DNA of 64,000 nucleotides from Clostridium sp. OS1-26 (GCF_030915445.1 NZ_CP133264.1:2232001-2296000), one strand, 5' to 3'; shown: positions 35,769-45,431, counted from the stretch's first letter. A program made the numbers and translations. Notes: generated by a model from the letters alone, not told the origin.

Positions 35769-36783
35769 TGTTACGAAATCTGGAGATGTTATTGCGGAAA
35801 AGCTTAAAAGTTCTTTGGATATAGAACTGTATTCTAAAGAACTAATAAAGAACTTCAGCCTTAAAGAAATTACTGAAAAACTTATGAAAGAATATAAAGC
35901 AATAATATTTATAAGTTCTACAGGCATAGCTGTAAGAGCAATAGCAGAATACATAAAATCAAAGGATAAGGATCCAGCTATAGTAGTTGTAGATAGTTCC
36001 AGCAACTTTGCGATAAGTCTTTTAAGTGGGCACTTAGGTGGTGCCAATGAATTGACTTTGCAGGTAGCAAAAATCTTAAATAGCATACCTGTTATTACAA
36101 CTGCTACGGATAACTTAGGAGTTGAAGCTCCAGATATAATCGCTAAAAATAATGATTTAATAATCGATAACCTAAAAGATGCGAAACAAATTGCTGCATT
36201 ACTTGTTAATAAAGAAAAAGTAGGATTTATAGATTTAAAATCAAAAATTTCTTTACCGAAAGGATATACAGAAAATTTTGACGGGGTAAAGGGATTGGTT
36301 TATGTCACACATAATCTAAATGAAGATGTTTATGAATTGAATAATATAGAGAAAAATAACAAGCTTAATGAAAAAGTAAAAGGAATTGATGCTCTTAAAC
36401 TTATAAGAAAAGATATTGTACTTGGTATAGGCTGTAGAAAGAATTTTGAGCCTGAAAAAATGAGAGATACAGTTGAAAAACTGCTAAAGGAAAAGAATAT
36501 AGATAAAAGAGCAGTGAAATTCATTGGAACTGTAGAAATAAAAAAGGATGAAGAAGCTATACTAAAGCTTAGTGAGCATCTAGGCTGTAAAGTAAAAATA
36601 TTTTCTATAGAAGAATTAAAAGAGACTCAACATAAATATGAAGGTAGTAATTTTGTAGAAAAAACAATAGGGGTACGCGCAGTATGTGAACCCTGTGTTG
36701 AGTTAATGGGAGCAAGATTAGTTTCAGAAAAAATAAAAGCTAATGGAATGACTGTGTGTATAGGAGAGTTAGATACTTTCTAA
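35749..36783 (+). CDS. cbiG: Cobalt-precorrin-5A hydrolase (CbiG)
   Basis: The protein has 344 residues from ATG 35749 (GGGAAAAG upstream, MKIAVISVTKSGD); frames starting earlier run inside cbiF. The N-terminal region includes IIFISSTGIAVRAIA and VVDSSSNFAISLLSGHLGGA, the central region LGIGCRKNFEPEKM, and the C-terminal region TIGVRAVCEPCVEL. CbiG opens the delta-lactone and releases acetaldehyde, a step found only in the anaerobic route. It is followed directly by cbiH. Confidence 0.94.
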   Translation: MKIAVISVTKSGDVIAEKLKSSLDIELYSKELIKNFSLKEITEKLMKEYKAIIFISSTGIAVRAIAEYIKSKDKDPAIVVVDSSSNFAISLLSGHLGGANELTLQVAKILNSIPVITTATDNLGVEAPDIIAKNNDLIIDNLKDAKQIAALLVNKEKVGFIDLKSKISLPKGYTENFDGVKGLVYVTHNLNEDVYELNNIEKNNKLNEKVKGIDALKLIRKDIVLGIGCRKNFEPEKMRDTVEKLLKEKNIDKRAVKFIGTVEIKKDEEAILKLSEHLGCKVKIFSIEELKETQHKYEGSNFVEKTIGVRAVCEPCVELMGARLVSEKIKANGMTVCIGELDTF

Positions 36784-36810
36784 ATGTATGTAGAAAAGGA
36801 TGTGTTAATA

Positions 36811-37527
36811 TTGGGTAAGCTTTATGTTATAGGAATTGGTCCTGGAGGACTTGATCATATGACCTTAAAAGCAGTAAAAGCGCTTGAGGAAAGTGATGTT
36901 ATAGTAGGATATACAAAATATATAGAGTTTATAAAACCTTTAGTTAAAGATAAGCCTGTAGTTTCTACAGGAATGCGTGGAGAAGTAGAAAGATGTAAGC
37001 AAGCATTAGAATTAGCTAAGGATAAAATAGTATCAATAGTAAGCACTGGAGATGCTGGAATATATGGTATGGCTGGACTTATTTTAGAGATGAGAAAAGA
37101 TGAAGATGTAGAAGTTATTCCAGGGGTTACAGCATCTTCAGCGGCAGCTTCAGTAGTTGGAGCACCTCTTATGCATGATAATTGCAATATAAGTTTAAGT
37201 GACCTTATGACGCCATATGAACTTATAAAGAAAAGAGTGGAATTAGCTGCAGAAGGAGACTTTATAATTTCTCTTTATAACCCTAAAAGTCACGGAAGAC
37301 CTTTATATTTGCAAGAGTGCATGGATATTATAAAAAAGTACAGACAAGGGAATACTCCAGTGGCAGTAGTTAAAAATGCATTAAGGGATGGACAGGAAAC
37401 TACATTATTTACAATGGATTCTTTTGATGATAGCGAAGTAGATATGTTTTCAATAGTAATAATAGGAAACAGCAAAAGCTTTATAAAAGACGGAAAATTC
37501 ATAACGCCTAGAGGATATAGCGTATAG
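36811..37527 (+). CDS. cbiH: Cobalt-precorrin-3 (C17)-methyltransferase (CbiH)
   Basis: The protein has about 238 residues from TTG 36811, giving GKLYVIGIGPGGLDHMTLKA, the normal CbiH start; AAGGA lies 10 nt upstream. The ATG at 36784 directly abuts the cbiG stop and has no ribosome site. SIVSTGDAGIYGMAGLILEM and VIPGVTASSAAASVVGAPLM are the methylase signatures. The enzyme methylates C17 and drives ring contraction. Confidence 0.93.
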   Translation: MGKLYVIGIGPGGLDHMTLKAVKALEESDVIVGYTKYIEFIKPLVKDKPVVSTGMRGEVERCKQALELAKDKIVSIVSTGDAGIYGMAGLILEMRKDEDVEVIPGVTASSAAASVVGAPLMHDNCNISLSDLMTPYELIKKRVELAAEGDFIISLYNPKSHGRPLYLQECMDIIKKYRQGNTPVAVVKNALRDGQETTLFTMDSFDDSEVDMFSIVIIGNSKSFIKDGKFITPRGYSV

Positions 37528-37579
37528 AGAATCCTAGGACCACTACATAAAAAGTTCAAGTAATTATGAGGTGAAATTG

Positions 37580-38385
37580 ATGAGTAAAGCAAAAAAGGTA
37601 TATTGGTAGCAAGTTTTGGAACAAGTATTATGGAAACCTTTAAGGCGTGTATCGAATCTACAGAAAATAGAATAAAAGAGTGTTTTCCTGAATACGAGAT
37701 AAGAAGAGCATTTACTTCTGGCATGATTATGAAAAAGCTAAAGGAAGAAATGGATCTTCATATAGATAATGTTGAAGAAGCTTTAGAAAAAATGAAAAAT
37801 GATGGTTTTACAGAGGTATATGTACAGCCTCTACACATTATGCCTGGGGACGAGTATGATAAGGTAGTACGCCAGGTCAATAAATATATAGATTCCTTTG
37901 ATAGGCTAGTTTTAGGAAGACCTATATTGTATAGAGAGAAAGACTATAGGGTAGCTATAGATGCTTTAAAAACTCAGTTTCCAGAAATGAGAGAAAACAC
38001 TGCTGTAGTGCTTATGGGGCACGGTTCTACACATCATGCTAATTCATGTTATGCACAACTGCAATGTATGTTGAATGATGCTGAATTGGGAACTATATAT
38101 GTTGCAACGGTTGAGGGATATCCTACATTAGAAAGCATAATTCCAAAGCTTAAAGAAGAAAACATTAAAGAAGTTACTTTGATGCCATATATGCTTGTTG
38201 CAGGAGATCATGCTATTAATGATATGGCTGGAGATGAAGAGGATTCATGGAAAAGTCAATTGGAAGAACAGGACATAAATCCGCATGTATACCTTCATGG
38301 ATTAGGTGAAAATAAAGCATACCAAGATATATATGTACAGCATATTAGAGATTGTATAGATGGCAATCCTTTAATGGCTGAATAA
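37580..38385 (+). pseudogene. cbiK: Sirohydrochlorin cobaltochelatase (CbiK), frameshifted in this sequence
   Basis: ATG 37580 behind GAGGTG reads MSKAKK, then goes out of frame and stops. Adding one A to the six-A run at 37591-37596 gives MSKAKKGILVASFGTSIMET and a 268-residue enzyme. The remainder shows the chelatase histidines in VLMGHGSTHHANS and the CbiK motif PLHIMPGDEYDKV. It inserts Co(II) into sirohydrochlorin at the start of the anaerobic branch. The rest of the gene is intact and the operon is otherwise complete, so the break is probably a sequencing error. Confidence 0.88.
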
Positions 38386-38403
38386 CAAGTTGGTGGTTAA
38401 GAA

Positions 38404-39177
38404 ATGATAGGATTAATTCTTGGAACTTCAGAGGGAAGAAAAATTCTTTCCTTATTAAACAATTATACAGAAGATATTTTAGTGTCCACAGCAACAGAAT
38501 ATGGTGGTGAAATTTTAAAAGACTACAAATATTCATATTTAAATACTAATCCGTTAGATTCAGAAGGGCTAGTAAAGTTGTTTAAGGAGAAAAATGTAAA
38601 TTTATTAGTAGATGCTTCTCATCCTTATGCTTTAGAAATTAGTAAAAATGCTATGAAGGCTTGCGAAGTTCTTGGTATAGAATATTTGAGGTATGAAAGA
38701 CCTTCATGTATTGATAAATTTAGAAAAGAAGAGAAAATTATAGAATTAAAAGATTATGAAGAACTTTATGATAAGCTAAAAAATATTAAAGGAAATATTT
38801 TAAATACCACAGGAAGTAGAAATTTAGACAAGATCCTTTCTATGAATCTGAAAAATAGAATTATTCATAGAGTTTTACCATCAGCAAAGGTTATGCAGGA
38901 ATGCATTAATAAGGGCTTAGATGCAGGAGATATAATTGCAATGAAGGGTCCTGTAAGCTATGAACTAAATTGTGCTTTTATTAAGGAATACAAAGCACAG
39001 GCAATTATTCTTAAAGATAGTGGTATTCAAGGTGGTACTGAAGAAAAGCTTAGAGCTTGTGTTGATAATAATATTTATGGATTTATTATAGGAAGACAAA
39101 CAACAAAATATAATAATATCTTTTATGATACAGAAGATTTGGTTAACTACTTATTAGATAGAGTGAAACTAAAGTAA
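38404..39177 (+). CDS. cbiJ: Cobalt-precorrin-6A reductase (CbiJ)
   Basis: The 257-residue CobK/CbiJ family protein starts MIGLILGTSEGRKILSLL and contains LLVDASHPYALEISKNAM, YLRYERPS and AMKGPVSYELNCAF. It reduces the C18-C19 double bond with a nicotinamide cofactor. It lies 18 nt after cbiK in the operon, behind GGTGG. Confidence 0.94.
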   Translation: MIGLILGTSEGRKILSLLNNYTEDILVSTATEYGGEILKDYKYSYLNTNPLDSEGLVKLFKEKNVNLLVDASHPYALEISKNAMKACEVLGIEYLRYERPSCIDKFRKEEKIIELKDYEELYDKLKNIKGNILNTTGSRNLDKILSMNLKNRIIHRVLPSAKVMQECINKGLDAGDIIAMKGPVSYELNCAFIKEYKAQAIILKDSGIQGGTEEKLRACVDNNIYGFIIGRQTTKYNNIFYDTEDLVNYLLDRVKLK

Positions 39178-39267
39178 GATTAGTCATCTGATATGATTAG
39201 TACTATTTTAATAAGCTTAAGATACTTAAAAACTTAAGCTATCAAAGAGTAAAGGGTGTTAGATTTT

Positions 39268-40104
39268 ATGGAGTTTACAATAAGTTATCCAGGAAGTTTT
39301 GGGGAAGTACTACAAGGAAAAGTGAAGGATAAAGATCTTCTATTGTCTTGCCCTGTAGATATATATACAAAAGTAAAGGTTTTTGAGTGTAACAATATAC
39401 AAAAAAAATATAATAACAAAAAATCCGCAGACTTTCTTAAAAATATTTTAGAGTTATGGGGTTATGGCCAGTATTATAATACTATAGATATAGAAATAAA
39501 CTCTAAAATACCTTATGGAAAAGGACTTGCTAGTAGCACTGCAGATTTATGTGGAGTATATTATTGTCTGCTCAAAATGTTTAATAAAGAGTTTAACGAA
39601 ACAGAGCTTATAGAACAGTGTATAAAAATAGAGCCAACAGACAGCATAATATTTAAAGAGATGACTTTATTTGATTATAAAAAAGGCTTATATAAAAAAC
39701 AGATGGGAGAATACATCCCTTATAATATACTAGCCTTTGAAGGAAATAAGATTGTAGATACCGTAGAATTTAATAGCAAAAAGCTTCCGACCTTAAGTGA
39801 TGTAGATGATTTAATTCCAGTCTTAGAAGAGGCTATAAGAGAAAAAAACTTAAAAAAGCTGGCCTATGTTTCTACGGAAAGTATAATAAGAAATCAAAAA
39901 AGACTTTATTATGATTTTTTAGAGCAAATTATTGATATAAAAGATAAAACCCATGGTTTAGGTATAATAGGAGCTCACAGCGGAAATGTGTTGGGCATTA
40001 TATATGAAGATAAAGAAAAACTCAATTATGCAAAGGAATTTACTCAAAATGTACCAAACTGTAAAGTATATTCAGTCAATACTTTAAATTCTATTGAAAT
40101 ATAA
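39268..40104 (+). CDS. pduX: GHMP kinase, PduX-like L-threonine kinase
   Basis: The protein has 278 residues from ATG 39268 (AAAGGGTG upstream). The GHMP N-terminus SYPGSFGEVLQGKVKDKDLL and the phosphate loop PYGKGLASSTADLCG are clear, and GIIGAHSGNVLGIIYED forms the C-terminal motif. PduX phosphorylates L-threonine to the substrate of CobD, which is encoded in the same operon; that pairing supports the assignment over other GHMP kinases. The specificity is inferred. Confidence 0.85.
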   Translation: MEFTISYPGSFGEVLQGKVKDKDLLLSCPVDIYTKVKVFECNNIQKKYNNKKSADFLKNILELWGYGQYYNTIDIEINSKIPYGKGLASSTADLCGVYYCLLKMFNKEFNETELIEQCIKIEPTDSIIFKEMTLFDYKKGLYKKQMGEYIPYNILAFEGNKIVDTVEFNSKKLPTLSDVDDLIPVLEEAIREKNLKKLAYVSTESIIRNQKRLYYDFLEQIIDIKDKTHGLGIIGAHSGNVLGIIYEDKEKLNYAKEFTQNVPNCKVYSVNTLNSIEI

Positions 40105-40136
40105 ATTTTGCTATTATTAATAAGGAGGGCATTATT

Positions 40137-40651
40137 ATGGAAAAAGGATATATTCAAGTTTATACTGGTAACGGAAAAGGAAAAACCACTTGTGCTTTAG
40201 GGTTATCTCTTAGAGCAGTTTGCGCAGGGAAAAAGGTTTTTTTGGACAATTTACTAAGGGAATGAAGTATAGCGAATTAAATGCACCTGATTATTTACCA
40301 AACTTTACATTAGAACAGTTTGGTAGAGATGTATTTATACTTGGAAACCCAACAAAAGCAGATAAAGAAGTTGCAAGGAAAGGTTTGCAAAAAGCAGAAG
40401 AAGTTTTAACTTCTGGTGAGTATGATGTTGTAGTTTTAGATGAAATAAATATTGCATTGTTTTATGAGCTTTTTTCAGTAGACGAAGTTATAGAAATTTT
40501 AGATAGAAAAGCTGAAAAAACAGAAGTAATTCTCACAGGAAGATATGCAAATGAGAGAATTATAGAGAAGGCAGATTTAGTTACAGAAATGAAAGAAATT
40601 AAGCACTACTATACTCAAGGTGTCCCAGCAAGAAAAGGAATAGAAGACTAA
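40137..40651 (+). pseudogene. cobO: Cob(I)alamin adenosyltransferase (BtuR/CobA type), frameshifted in this sequence
   Basis: ATG 40137 behind AAGGAGGGC reads MEKGYIQVYTGNGKGKTTCA, with the P-loop GNGKGKTT. The frame breaks at the seven-T run 40237-40243. One more T restores AGKKVFFGQFTKGMKYSE and a 172-residue enzyme ending VPARKGIED. VVLDEINIAL is the Walker B region. It transfers adenosine from ATP to the corrinoid cobalt and is the last gene of the operon before a strong terminator. It is probably intact in the organism. Confidence 0.88.
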
Positions 40652-40652
40652 A

Positions 40653-40680
40653 AAAAGAGGGTTTTGAACCCTCTTTTATT
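40653..40680. terminator. Bidirectional terminator ending the cobalamin operon
   Basis: A perfect 11-bp stem (AAAAGAGGGTT/AACCCTCTTTT) with a 3-nt loop has A and T runs on both sides. It serves the adenosyltransferase gene on + and metA on -. Confidence 0.88.
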
Positions 40681-41593
40681 CTATTTCGTGTAAGTTAAAC
40701 GGAGTTTCCTGGTAAACGTAATAGTTAAGCCAATTTGAGAATAGCAGGTTAGCGTGGGATCTCCATTTTACTACTGGATGTTTTGTAGGATCATCTTGAG
40801 GATAATAATTCTTAGGAACCTTTATATCAAGGCCTTTTGCTATATCTCGGTCATATTCTGATTTTAGAGTTAGAGGATCATATTCTGAGTGTCCGCTGAC
40901 AAAGATCTGCCTTCCTCCCTTTGCCGAAATTATGTAAACCCCTGATTCTTCTGATTCAGCTAATAAAGTTAGTTCTTTATTCTTTTCTATATCCTCTTTT
41001 CTTACCTCTGTATGCCTTGAGTGAGGTACAAAAAATTCATCATCAAAACCTCTTAATAATTTTACATTGTTTTTAGTAGCTGAATGAGAAAACACTCCAA
41101 ATATTTTTTCATTTAGTTCGTATTTTGGTATATTATAATGATAATATAAAGCAGATTGCGCACTCCAACATATGTGTAAGGTTGAATATACGTTATGTAT
41201 GCTCCATTCCATTATTTCTTTAAGCTCATTCCAATAATCTACTTCTTCAAACTTCATATGCTCTACAGGAGCACCTGTAATGATTAAACCATCAAATTTT
41301 TGATCCTTTACTTCATCAAAGCTTTTATAAAATGTCATTAAATGCTCTTCTGAAGTATTTTTAGATATATGAGTCTTAGGATTTAATAGTTCAACTTCAA
41401 CTTGCAATGGAGTATTTCCAAGAAGTCTTAATAATTGAGTTTCTGTAGTAATTTTAGTAGGCATAAGATTCAATATAGCAATCTTCAAAGGCCTTATATC
41501 TTGATGAAAAGCTCTATTTTCTGTCATTACAAATATATTTTCGTTATTTAAAATCTTAACTGCCGGTAAATTATCTTGTATTTTTATAGGCAT
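40676..41593 (-). CDS. metA: Homoserine O-acyltransferase (MetA family)
   Basis: The protein has 305 residues from the ATG ending at 41593 (GGGGGGTG upstream on the - strand). [20 protein letters not shown] opens the family. The nucleophile Cys is in [15 protein letters not shown], with GVFSHS and the Arg-containing [10 protein letters not shown]. In many Firmicutes MetA proteins use acetyl-CoA rather than succinyl-CoA, and I cannot decide the acyl donor from the visible residues with certainty. It activates homoserine for methionine synthesis. No S-box or T-box was seen upstream. Confidence 0.93.
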   Translation of the reverse strand: MPIKIQDNLPAVKILNNENIFVMTENRAFHQDIRPLKIAILNLMPTKITTETQLLRLLGNTPLQVEVELLNPKTHISKNTSEEHLMTFYKSFDEVKDQKFDGLIITGAPVEHMKFEEVDYWNELKEIMEWSIHNVYSTLHICWSAQSALYYHYNIPKYELNEKIFGVFSHSATKNNVKLLRGFDDEFFVPHSRHTEVRKEDIEKNKELTLLAESEESGVYIISAKGGRQIFVSGHSEYDPLTLKSEYDRDIAKGLDIKVPKNYYPQDDPTKHPVVKWRSHANLLFSNWLNYYVYQETPFNLHEIE

Positions 41594-41826
41594 AAAGTTC
41601 ACCCCCCAAGTACTTAGTGTCATTTTACTTTAAAGTTTTAAGGTTGATTATACCATAAGGAAGTTAAAATTTAAATAACACTTGATTAAATATTCAGAAA
41701 AGGAAAGATATAGAACACTAAGCATAAAGAGCACAATGGTTTTACTTTTTTGTGTAACATTTTAGCTATTTCTGCTTATTATGTAACAAAGAATATTTAA
41801 AAATTTTTAAACTAGGGGGTGAAAAA

Positions 41827-42528
41827 ATGGTTACTACTATGATTATTGCTTTTAGGGAAAGTTTTGAAATGCTGCTGGTTATTGTTCCGCTCTTAGTATA
41901 TCTTTCTAAGATAAATAGAGAAGACTTGAAGAAGTATTTGTATGCTGGTTCAGGTAGTGGAGTTGCTTTAAGTGTATTAACTGGGGTAATTATATTCAAT
42001 CAAGCTAAGTCTATAGATGCAGCAGTACAGCATATATTCCAAGGAGCTATGATGCTATTTTTGGCAGCTTTGATATTATACAGCATAGTTCTTTTAAGAA
42101 AGCAAAGTAAAGCTATACCAACTAAAGAAGAAGATAATGTGAATGTAAAGATTACAGCTGTAAGTTTATTTACACTTGCATTTTTGACAATATTTAGAGA
42201 AAGCTTGGAAATAACTATTTTTACTTTACCTTTTATAAATGAAGCAGCTACAAATATAGCAATTGGTATAATATTAGGAGCTTTGATTTCAATTGTTTTA
42301 ATGTATCTTGTGTACAAGCAAACTCTAAAACTTAGCATAGAATTAATATTTAATGCACTAACAATAATTTTAATACTAATAGGTGCTTTGATGTTTGGAG
42401 AAGGGCTTGCAGAGTTAATGCCTTCTATGGGAGAGTCAATTGAAAGAGCAGGAGAGCTAATCTATGCTATTCCAACTCTTTATATATTTTTGAAGGATAT
42501 GATGAAAAAGTATATTAAAAAGTTATAA
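41827..42528 (+). CDS. FTR1 family iron permease-like protein
   Basis: The 233 residues have about seven hydrophobic segments. Two REXXE motifs, in AFRESFEMLL (residues 10-14) and IFRESLEITIF, match the iron-binding pairs of FTR1/EfeU permeases. The protein is shorter than EfeU of E. coli and has no adjacent EfeO/EfeB or periplasmic partner. It may transport Fe(II)/Fe(III) alone or another divalent ion. It is divergent from metA across a 233-nt gap and ends at a clear terminator. GGGGGTG precedes the ATG. Confidence 0.82.
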   Translation: MVTTMIIAFRESFEMLLVIVPLLVYLSKINREDLKKYLYAGSGSGVALSVLTGVIIFNQAKSIDAAVQHIFQGAMMLFLAALILYSIVLLRKQSKAIPTKEEDNVNVKITAVSLFTLAFLTIFRESLEITIFTLPFINEAATNIAIGIILGALISIVLMYLVYKQTLKLSIELIFNALTIILILIGALMFGEGLAELMPSMGESIERAGELIYAIPTLYIFLKDMMKKYIKKL

Positions 42529-42546
42529 TTAACTGTAGAAAATATA

Positions 42547-42595
42547 AAAGCATAGTATATCTTGTACAAGTATATGCTATGCTTTAATTTTTTTG
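42547..42595 (+). terminator. Rho-independent terminator after the FTR1-like gene
   Basis: AAAGCATAG and CTATGCTTT arms, with an inner palindrome centred on CTTGTACAAG, are followed by a T-rich run. Confidence 0.8.
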
Positions 42596-42721
42596 TGGAT
42601 TACTGTTAATTCGTGGAAATTATCTGTAAAATATGAATTTTCTATAATAAGGAAGTAGAGAATTCATTAGAAATAGGGCATATATTAAAGAGATAATATG
42701 TTTAATTAATAAATATCAACA

Positions 42722-42773
42722 AATGGACTTTTAAATGATTGGATACATGGATTAGTCCAATTATGAGTCCATT
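42722..42773 (+). promoter_or_regulatory. Nested dyad in the leader of the YitT gene
   Basis: AATGGACT (42722-42729) pairs with AGTCCATT (42766-42773). Between them ATTGGA (42738-42743) pairs with TCCAAT (42756-42761). The 358-nt gap before the YitT gene otherwise holds only the preceding terminator and AT-rich sequence. It may be a structured leader or operator and does not match a riboswitch class I know. Confidence 0.35.
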
Positions 42774-42886
42774 GACTATTTGAAGGGAATATTATAGAAT
42801 TTATATAGTAGCTAGAAGGAGTAACAACTACATAATTGTTTATAAAATGGATTAATATATTGTTTTTATTAAGGAGGCATCATTAG

Positions 42887-43738
42887 ATGTTAATTAAAAA
42901 GGAAAATCTATTAAGAGTTGCGATGATAGTTATCGGCAGTTTAATATATTCTATCGGAGTTAATATATTTATAATACCACATAAATTTTTGAGTGGAGGG
43001 GTAGCTGGTATAGCAATAATTTTACAGTATTTAACTACAATGCCCTCAGGTTATTATGTAATTCTTGTAAATATACCCATATTTTTAATAGGAATAAGAG
43101 CTATAGATAAGGAATTTGGTATTTTCAGCTTTATTGGAATGGTAGCAATGTCTCTATCCCTAATATTTACAAGAAATCTTCATAATCTTTATTATATGCC
43201 CGATCCCTTACTTTCAGCTTTATGTGGAGGAATCTTAACAGGTCTTGGTGCAGGAATCATATTTAAAAATAGAGCCTCACAAGGAGGAACAGATATTATA
43301 GCGGTAGTAGTTAAGAAAAAGTATGGTATGTCCATAGGAAGAATAGCATTTATGATTAATGTAGTAATAGTAACTATGGGAGTATTTATAGGAAGCTTGG
43401 AAACAGCTATATATACTTTAATTTCAATGTATATGAGTACTGCAGTAATAGATAAAATAATTCAAGGCTTTGATAAGGAAAAGGTAGTGCTAGTAGTAAC
43501 ACAAAATAGTGATAAAATAAAACAGGTTATACTAGATAAGCTAGGCAGAGGTGTAACTTATCTTTATGGCGAAGGTGCTTATACTGGTGATAAAAAGAAA
43601 GTTATATACTGTATCTTAACACCAAAAGAAATTGAACAAGCTAAAAACTTAATTGAAGATATAGATTCAAGTGCAGTAGTATCAATAATGGATACTGCTG
43701 AAGTAAAAGGAAAAGGCTTTAAGGCCGCAGCATTTTAA
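42887..43738 (+). CDS. YitT family membrane protein
   Basis: The 283 residues have an N-terminal membrane region with about five to six helices. It includes GVNIFIIPHKFLSGGVAGIA and FKNRASQGGTDIIAVVVKKKY, both hallmarks of YitT/DUF161. A cytoplasmic DUF2179 domain follows (about 205-283), with GRGVTYLYGEGAYTGDKKKV. Function is not established for the family. The gene has its own 5' leader and terminator, so it is probably transcribed alone. AAGGAGG precedes the ATG. Confidence 0.92.
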   Translation: MLIKKENLLRVAMIVIGSLIYSIGVNIFIIPHKFLSGGVAGIAIILQYLTTMPSGYYVILVNIPIFLIGIRAIDKEFGIFSFIGMVAMSLSLIFTRNLHNLYYMPDPLLSALCGGILTGLGAGIIFKNRASQGGTDIIAVVVKKKYGMSIGRIAFMINVVIVTMGVFIGSLETAIYTLISMYMSTAVIDKIIQGFDKEKVVLVVTQNSDKIKQVILDKLGRGVTYLYGEGAYTGDKKKVIYCILTPKEIEQAKNLIEDIDSSAVVSIMDTAEVKGKGFKAAAF

Positions 43739-43782
43739 AATATAAATAGCTAAGATTTATCATTCCCCAGATGGTAGTTTGC

Positions 43783-43815
43783 GCTCCCTAGTTTTAAAGC
43801 TAGGGAGCAATTTTT
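43783..43815 (+). terminator. Rho-independent terminator after the YitT gene
   Basis: A 9-bp GC-rich perfect stem, GCTCCCTAG/CTAGGGAGC, is followed by AATTTTT. Confidence 0.88.
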
Positions 43816-43919
43816 ATATAGAGTTATTGACTTAGTGAGATTTTATCCATGTATTGTTATCTATATTTTTCTCTGCATAGGGAAAAATAAAAAACAATAT
43901 TAGAAGGTAGATGATTATT

Positions 43920-44549
43920 ATGAACAAATCACCACTAGAACAATATATGGATAAGTTGAAGAACATGAATGATAAAGAGTATCTATTTGGCATTATTCTC
44001 TATCATGTAGCGCCTACATTACTAAGCGATAAGCCATCCTGTATAATTACATTAGGTAAGAATAAGAGAAACCTGAACTTATTGTGGGAGAGATATAGAG
44101 AAGATTTTTTATCTATAAGTAAACTAGAGATATACGAAATAAAGAAAAGATTTGAAAGTAAAACTCTATTTATCTATGATAGAGATATGCTCTCTAAAAT
44201 TATTTATCAGGATGAAAATATAAAGTTTTTAAAGAAATTTGGTTATGACAAAAATTTAAGTGTAGATGATATGTTGCAATTACTGAAGGAAAGATTTAAA
44301 TGCTTCTGCCCACATGAAATGGGAATATTTCTAGGTTTTCCATTGAAGGATGTAATTTGTTTTATGGAGCATCCTGATAAAAAGAGTCTGTTATCTGGGT
44401 ATTGGAAGGTTTATAACAATGTCCATTATGCTGAGAAAAAATTTATCAATTATGATAATGCAAAATATACTATAGTTAAGTCTGTACTACAAGGTATGCC
44501 GCCATCTTTAATTGTAAAAAATAAGGAGAGAGAAGTAATAATGTATTAA
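43920..44549 (+). CDS. DUF3793 family protein
   Basis: The protein has 209 residues from ATG 43920, about 10 nt after GAAGGTAG. The conserved core is FKCFCPHEMGIFLGFPLKDV followed by FMEHP and SGYWKVY, which I recognise as the DUF3793 pattern common in anaerobic Firmicutes. No function is known. The Cys-Pro-His-Glu motif and Cys residues might bind a metal, but that is speculation. It has neighbours concerned with metal transport (FTR1-like, Znu) but its own flanking terminators. Confidence 0.8.
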   Translation: MNKSPLEQYMDKLKNMNDKEYLFGIILYHVAPTLLSDKPSCIITLGKNKRNLNLLWERYREDFLSISKLEIYEIKKRFESKTLFIYDRDMLSKIIYQDENIKFLKKFGYDKNLSVDDMLQLLKERFKCFCPHEMGIFLGFPLKDVICFMEHPDKKSLLSGYWKVYNNVHYAEKKFINYDNAKYTIVKSVLQGMPPSLIVKNKEREVIMY

Positions 44550-44586
44550 AAGAGCAGAGATAGTTTAATATCAATCTGCTCTTTTT
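44548..44586. terminator. Bidirectional terminator
   Basis: An 11-bp stem (AAAAGAGCAGA/TCTGCTCTTTT) with flanking A/T runs lies between the DUF3793 gene and the converging zinc permease gene. Confidence 0.8.
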
Positions 44587-44639
44587 TAGTAAAGCATTCT
44601 TTTATTTATTAGTAAGCCTCTCCTTAATTGCATTTCAAT

Positions 44640-45431
44640 TTAACTTATGGTTTTTTTGCTTAATAGTACTATGAGAAGTAGCGCTACAGATGTTAAAGCT
44701 ATAGTTCCTCCCGGAGCACTATTAATAAAATAAGACAGAAATAATCCAACAACAATATCTATGAATCCAAAAATTATAGAAAATATTAACGTGGTTTTAA
44801 ATCCTTTGTGTAATTGTAGAGCTGCAGCAACAGGCATTGCTATCATAGATGATATGACTAAGATACCCATTATTCTTATAGATACGGAGACTGTTGCACC
44901 AACAAGTAGAGCAAAGAGATAATTTATAAGCCTAACTTTTACTCCAGCAATTTTTGCCCCATTTTCATCAAAAGTTATATAAAGAAGATGATTGTAAAGT
45001 AATGAAAGAGCTATAACTGAGATAATGCTCAGTGCAAAAACTGTATAAAGCTCATTTTTTGAAACTGTTAATATACTTCCAAACAAGTAAGAGTTAACAT
45101 TAGCATTAGTTTTACCAGTACTTATTAATGTAATGGCTATACCTATAGATAAGGTCATTACAATTACAAGTATTAATTCCGCGTATTTTTTATAATAATC
45201 TCTCAAAAGCTCAATTAAAAGACCACATATGGAGGTAAATATAAAAGCACAAATTATCGGATTATATCCAAGAATTAGCCCTAAAGCGACTCCTGCAAAA
45301 GAAGCATGAGATAAAGCATCCCCCATCATAGAATATCTCTTAAGTACAAGAAAAACACCTACTGCAGGACATAAAATAGATATAAACACTCCTGCAATAA
45401 TTGCATTCTGCATAAAACCATACTGTAACAT
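44640..45431 (-). CDS. znuB: Zinc/manganese ABC transporter permease (ZnuB family)
   Basis: The 263-residue permease has about eight hydrophobic helices. The family motifs are LVLKRYSMMGDALSHASFAG and GILVISSMIAMPVAAALQL. It pairs with the ATPase gene upstream on the same strand and with the binding-protein gene transcribed divergently. The 200-nt gap to the ATPase gene is filled by a structured repeat that ends exactly at this gene's ribosome site. A Zur-like box in front of the binding protein favours zinc over manganese (inference). Confidence 0.9.
   Translation of the reverse strand: MLQYGFMQNAIIAGVFISILCPAVGVFLVLKRYSMMGDALSHASFAGVALGLILGYNPIICAFIFTSICGLLIELLRDYYKKYAELILVIVMTLSIGIAITLISTGKTNANVNSYLFGSILTVSKNELYTVFALSIISVIALSLLYNHLLYITFDENGAKIAGVKVRLINYLFALLVGATVSVSIRIMGILVISSMIAMPVAAALQLHKGFKTTLIFSIIFGFIDIVVGLFLSYFINSAPGGTIALTSVALLLIVLLSKKTIS

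Noticed and set aside
41594-41826. SAM riboswitch or T-box before metA
   Set aside because: None of the conserved S-box or T-box blocks were found on the - strand of this gap.
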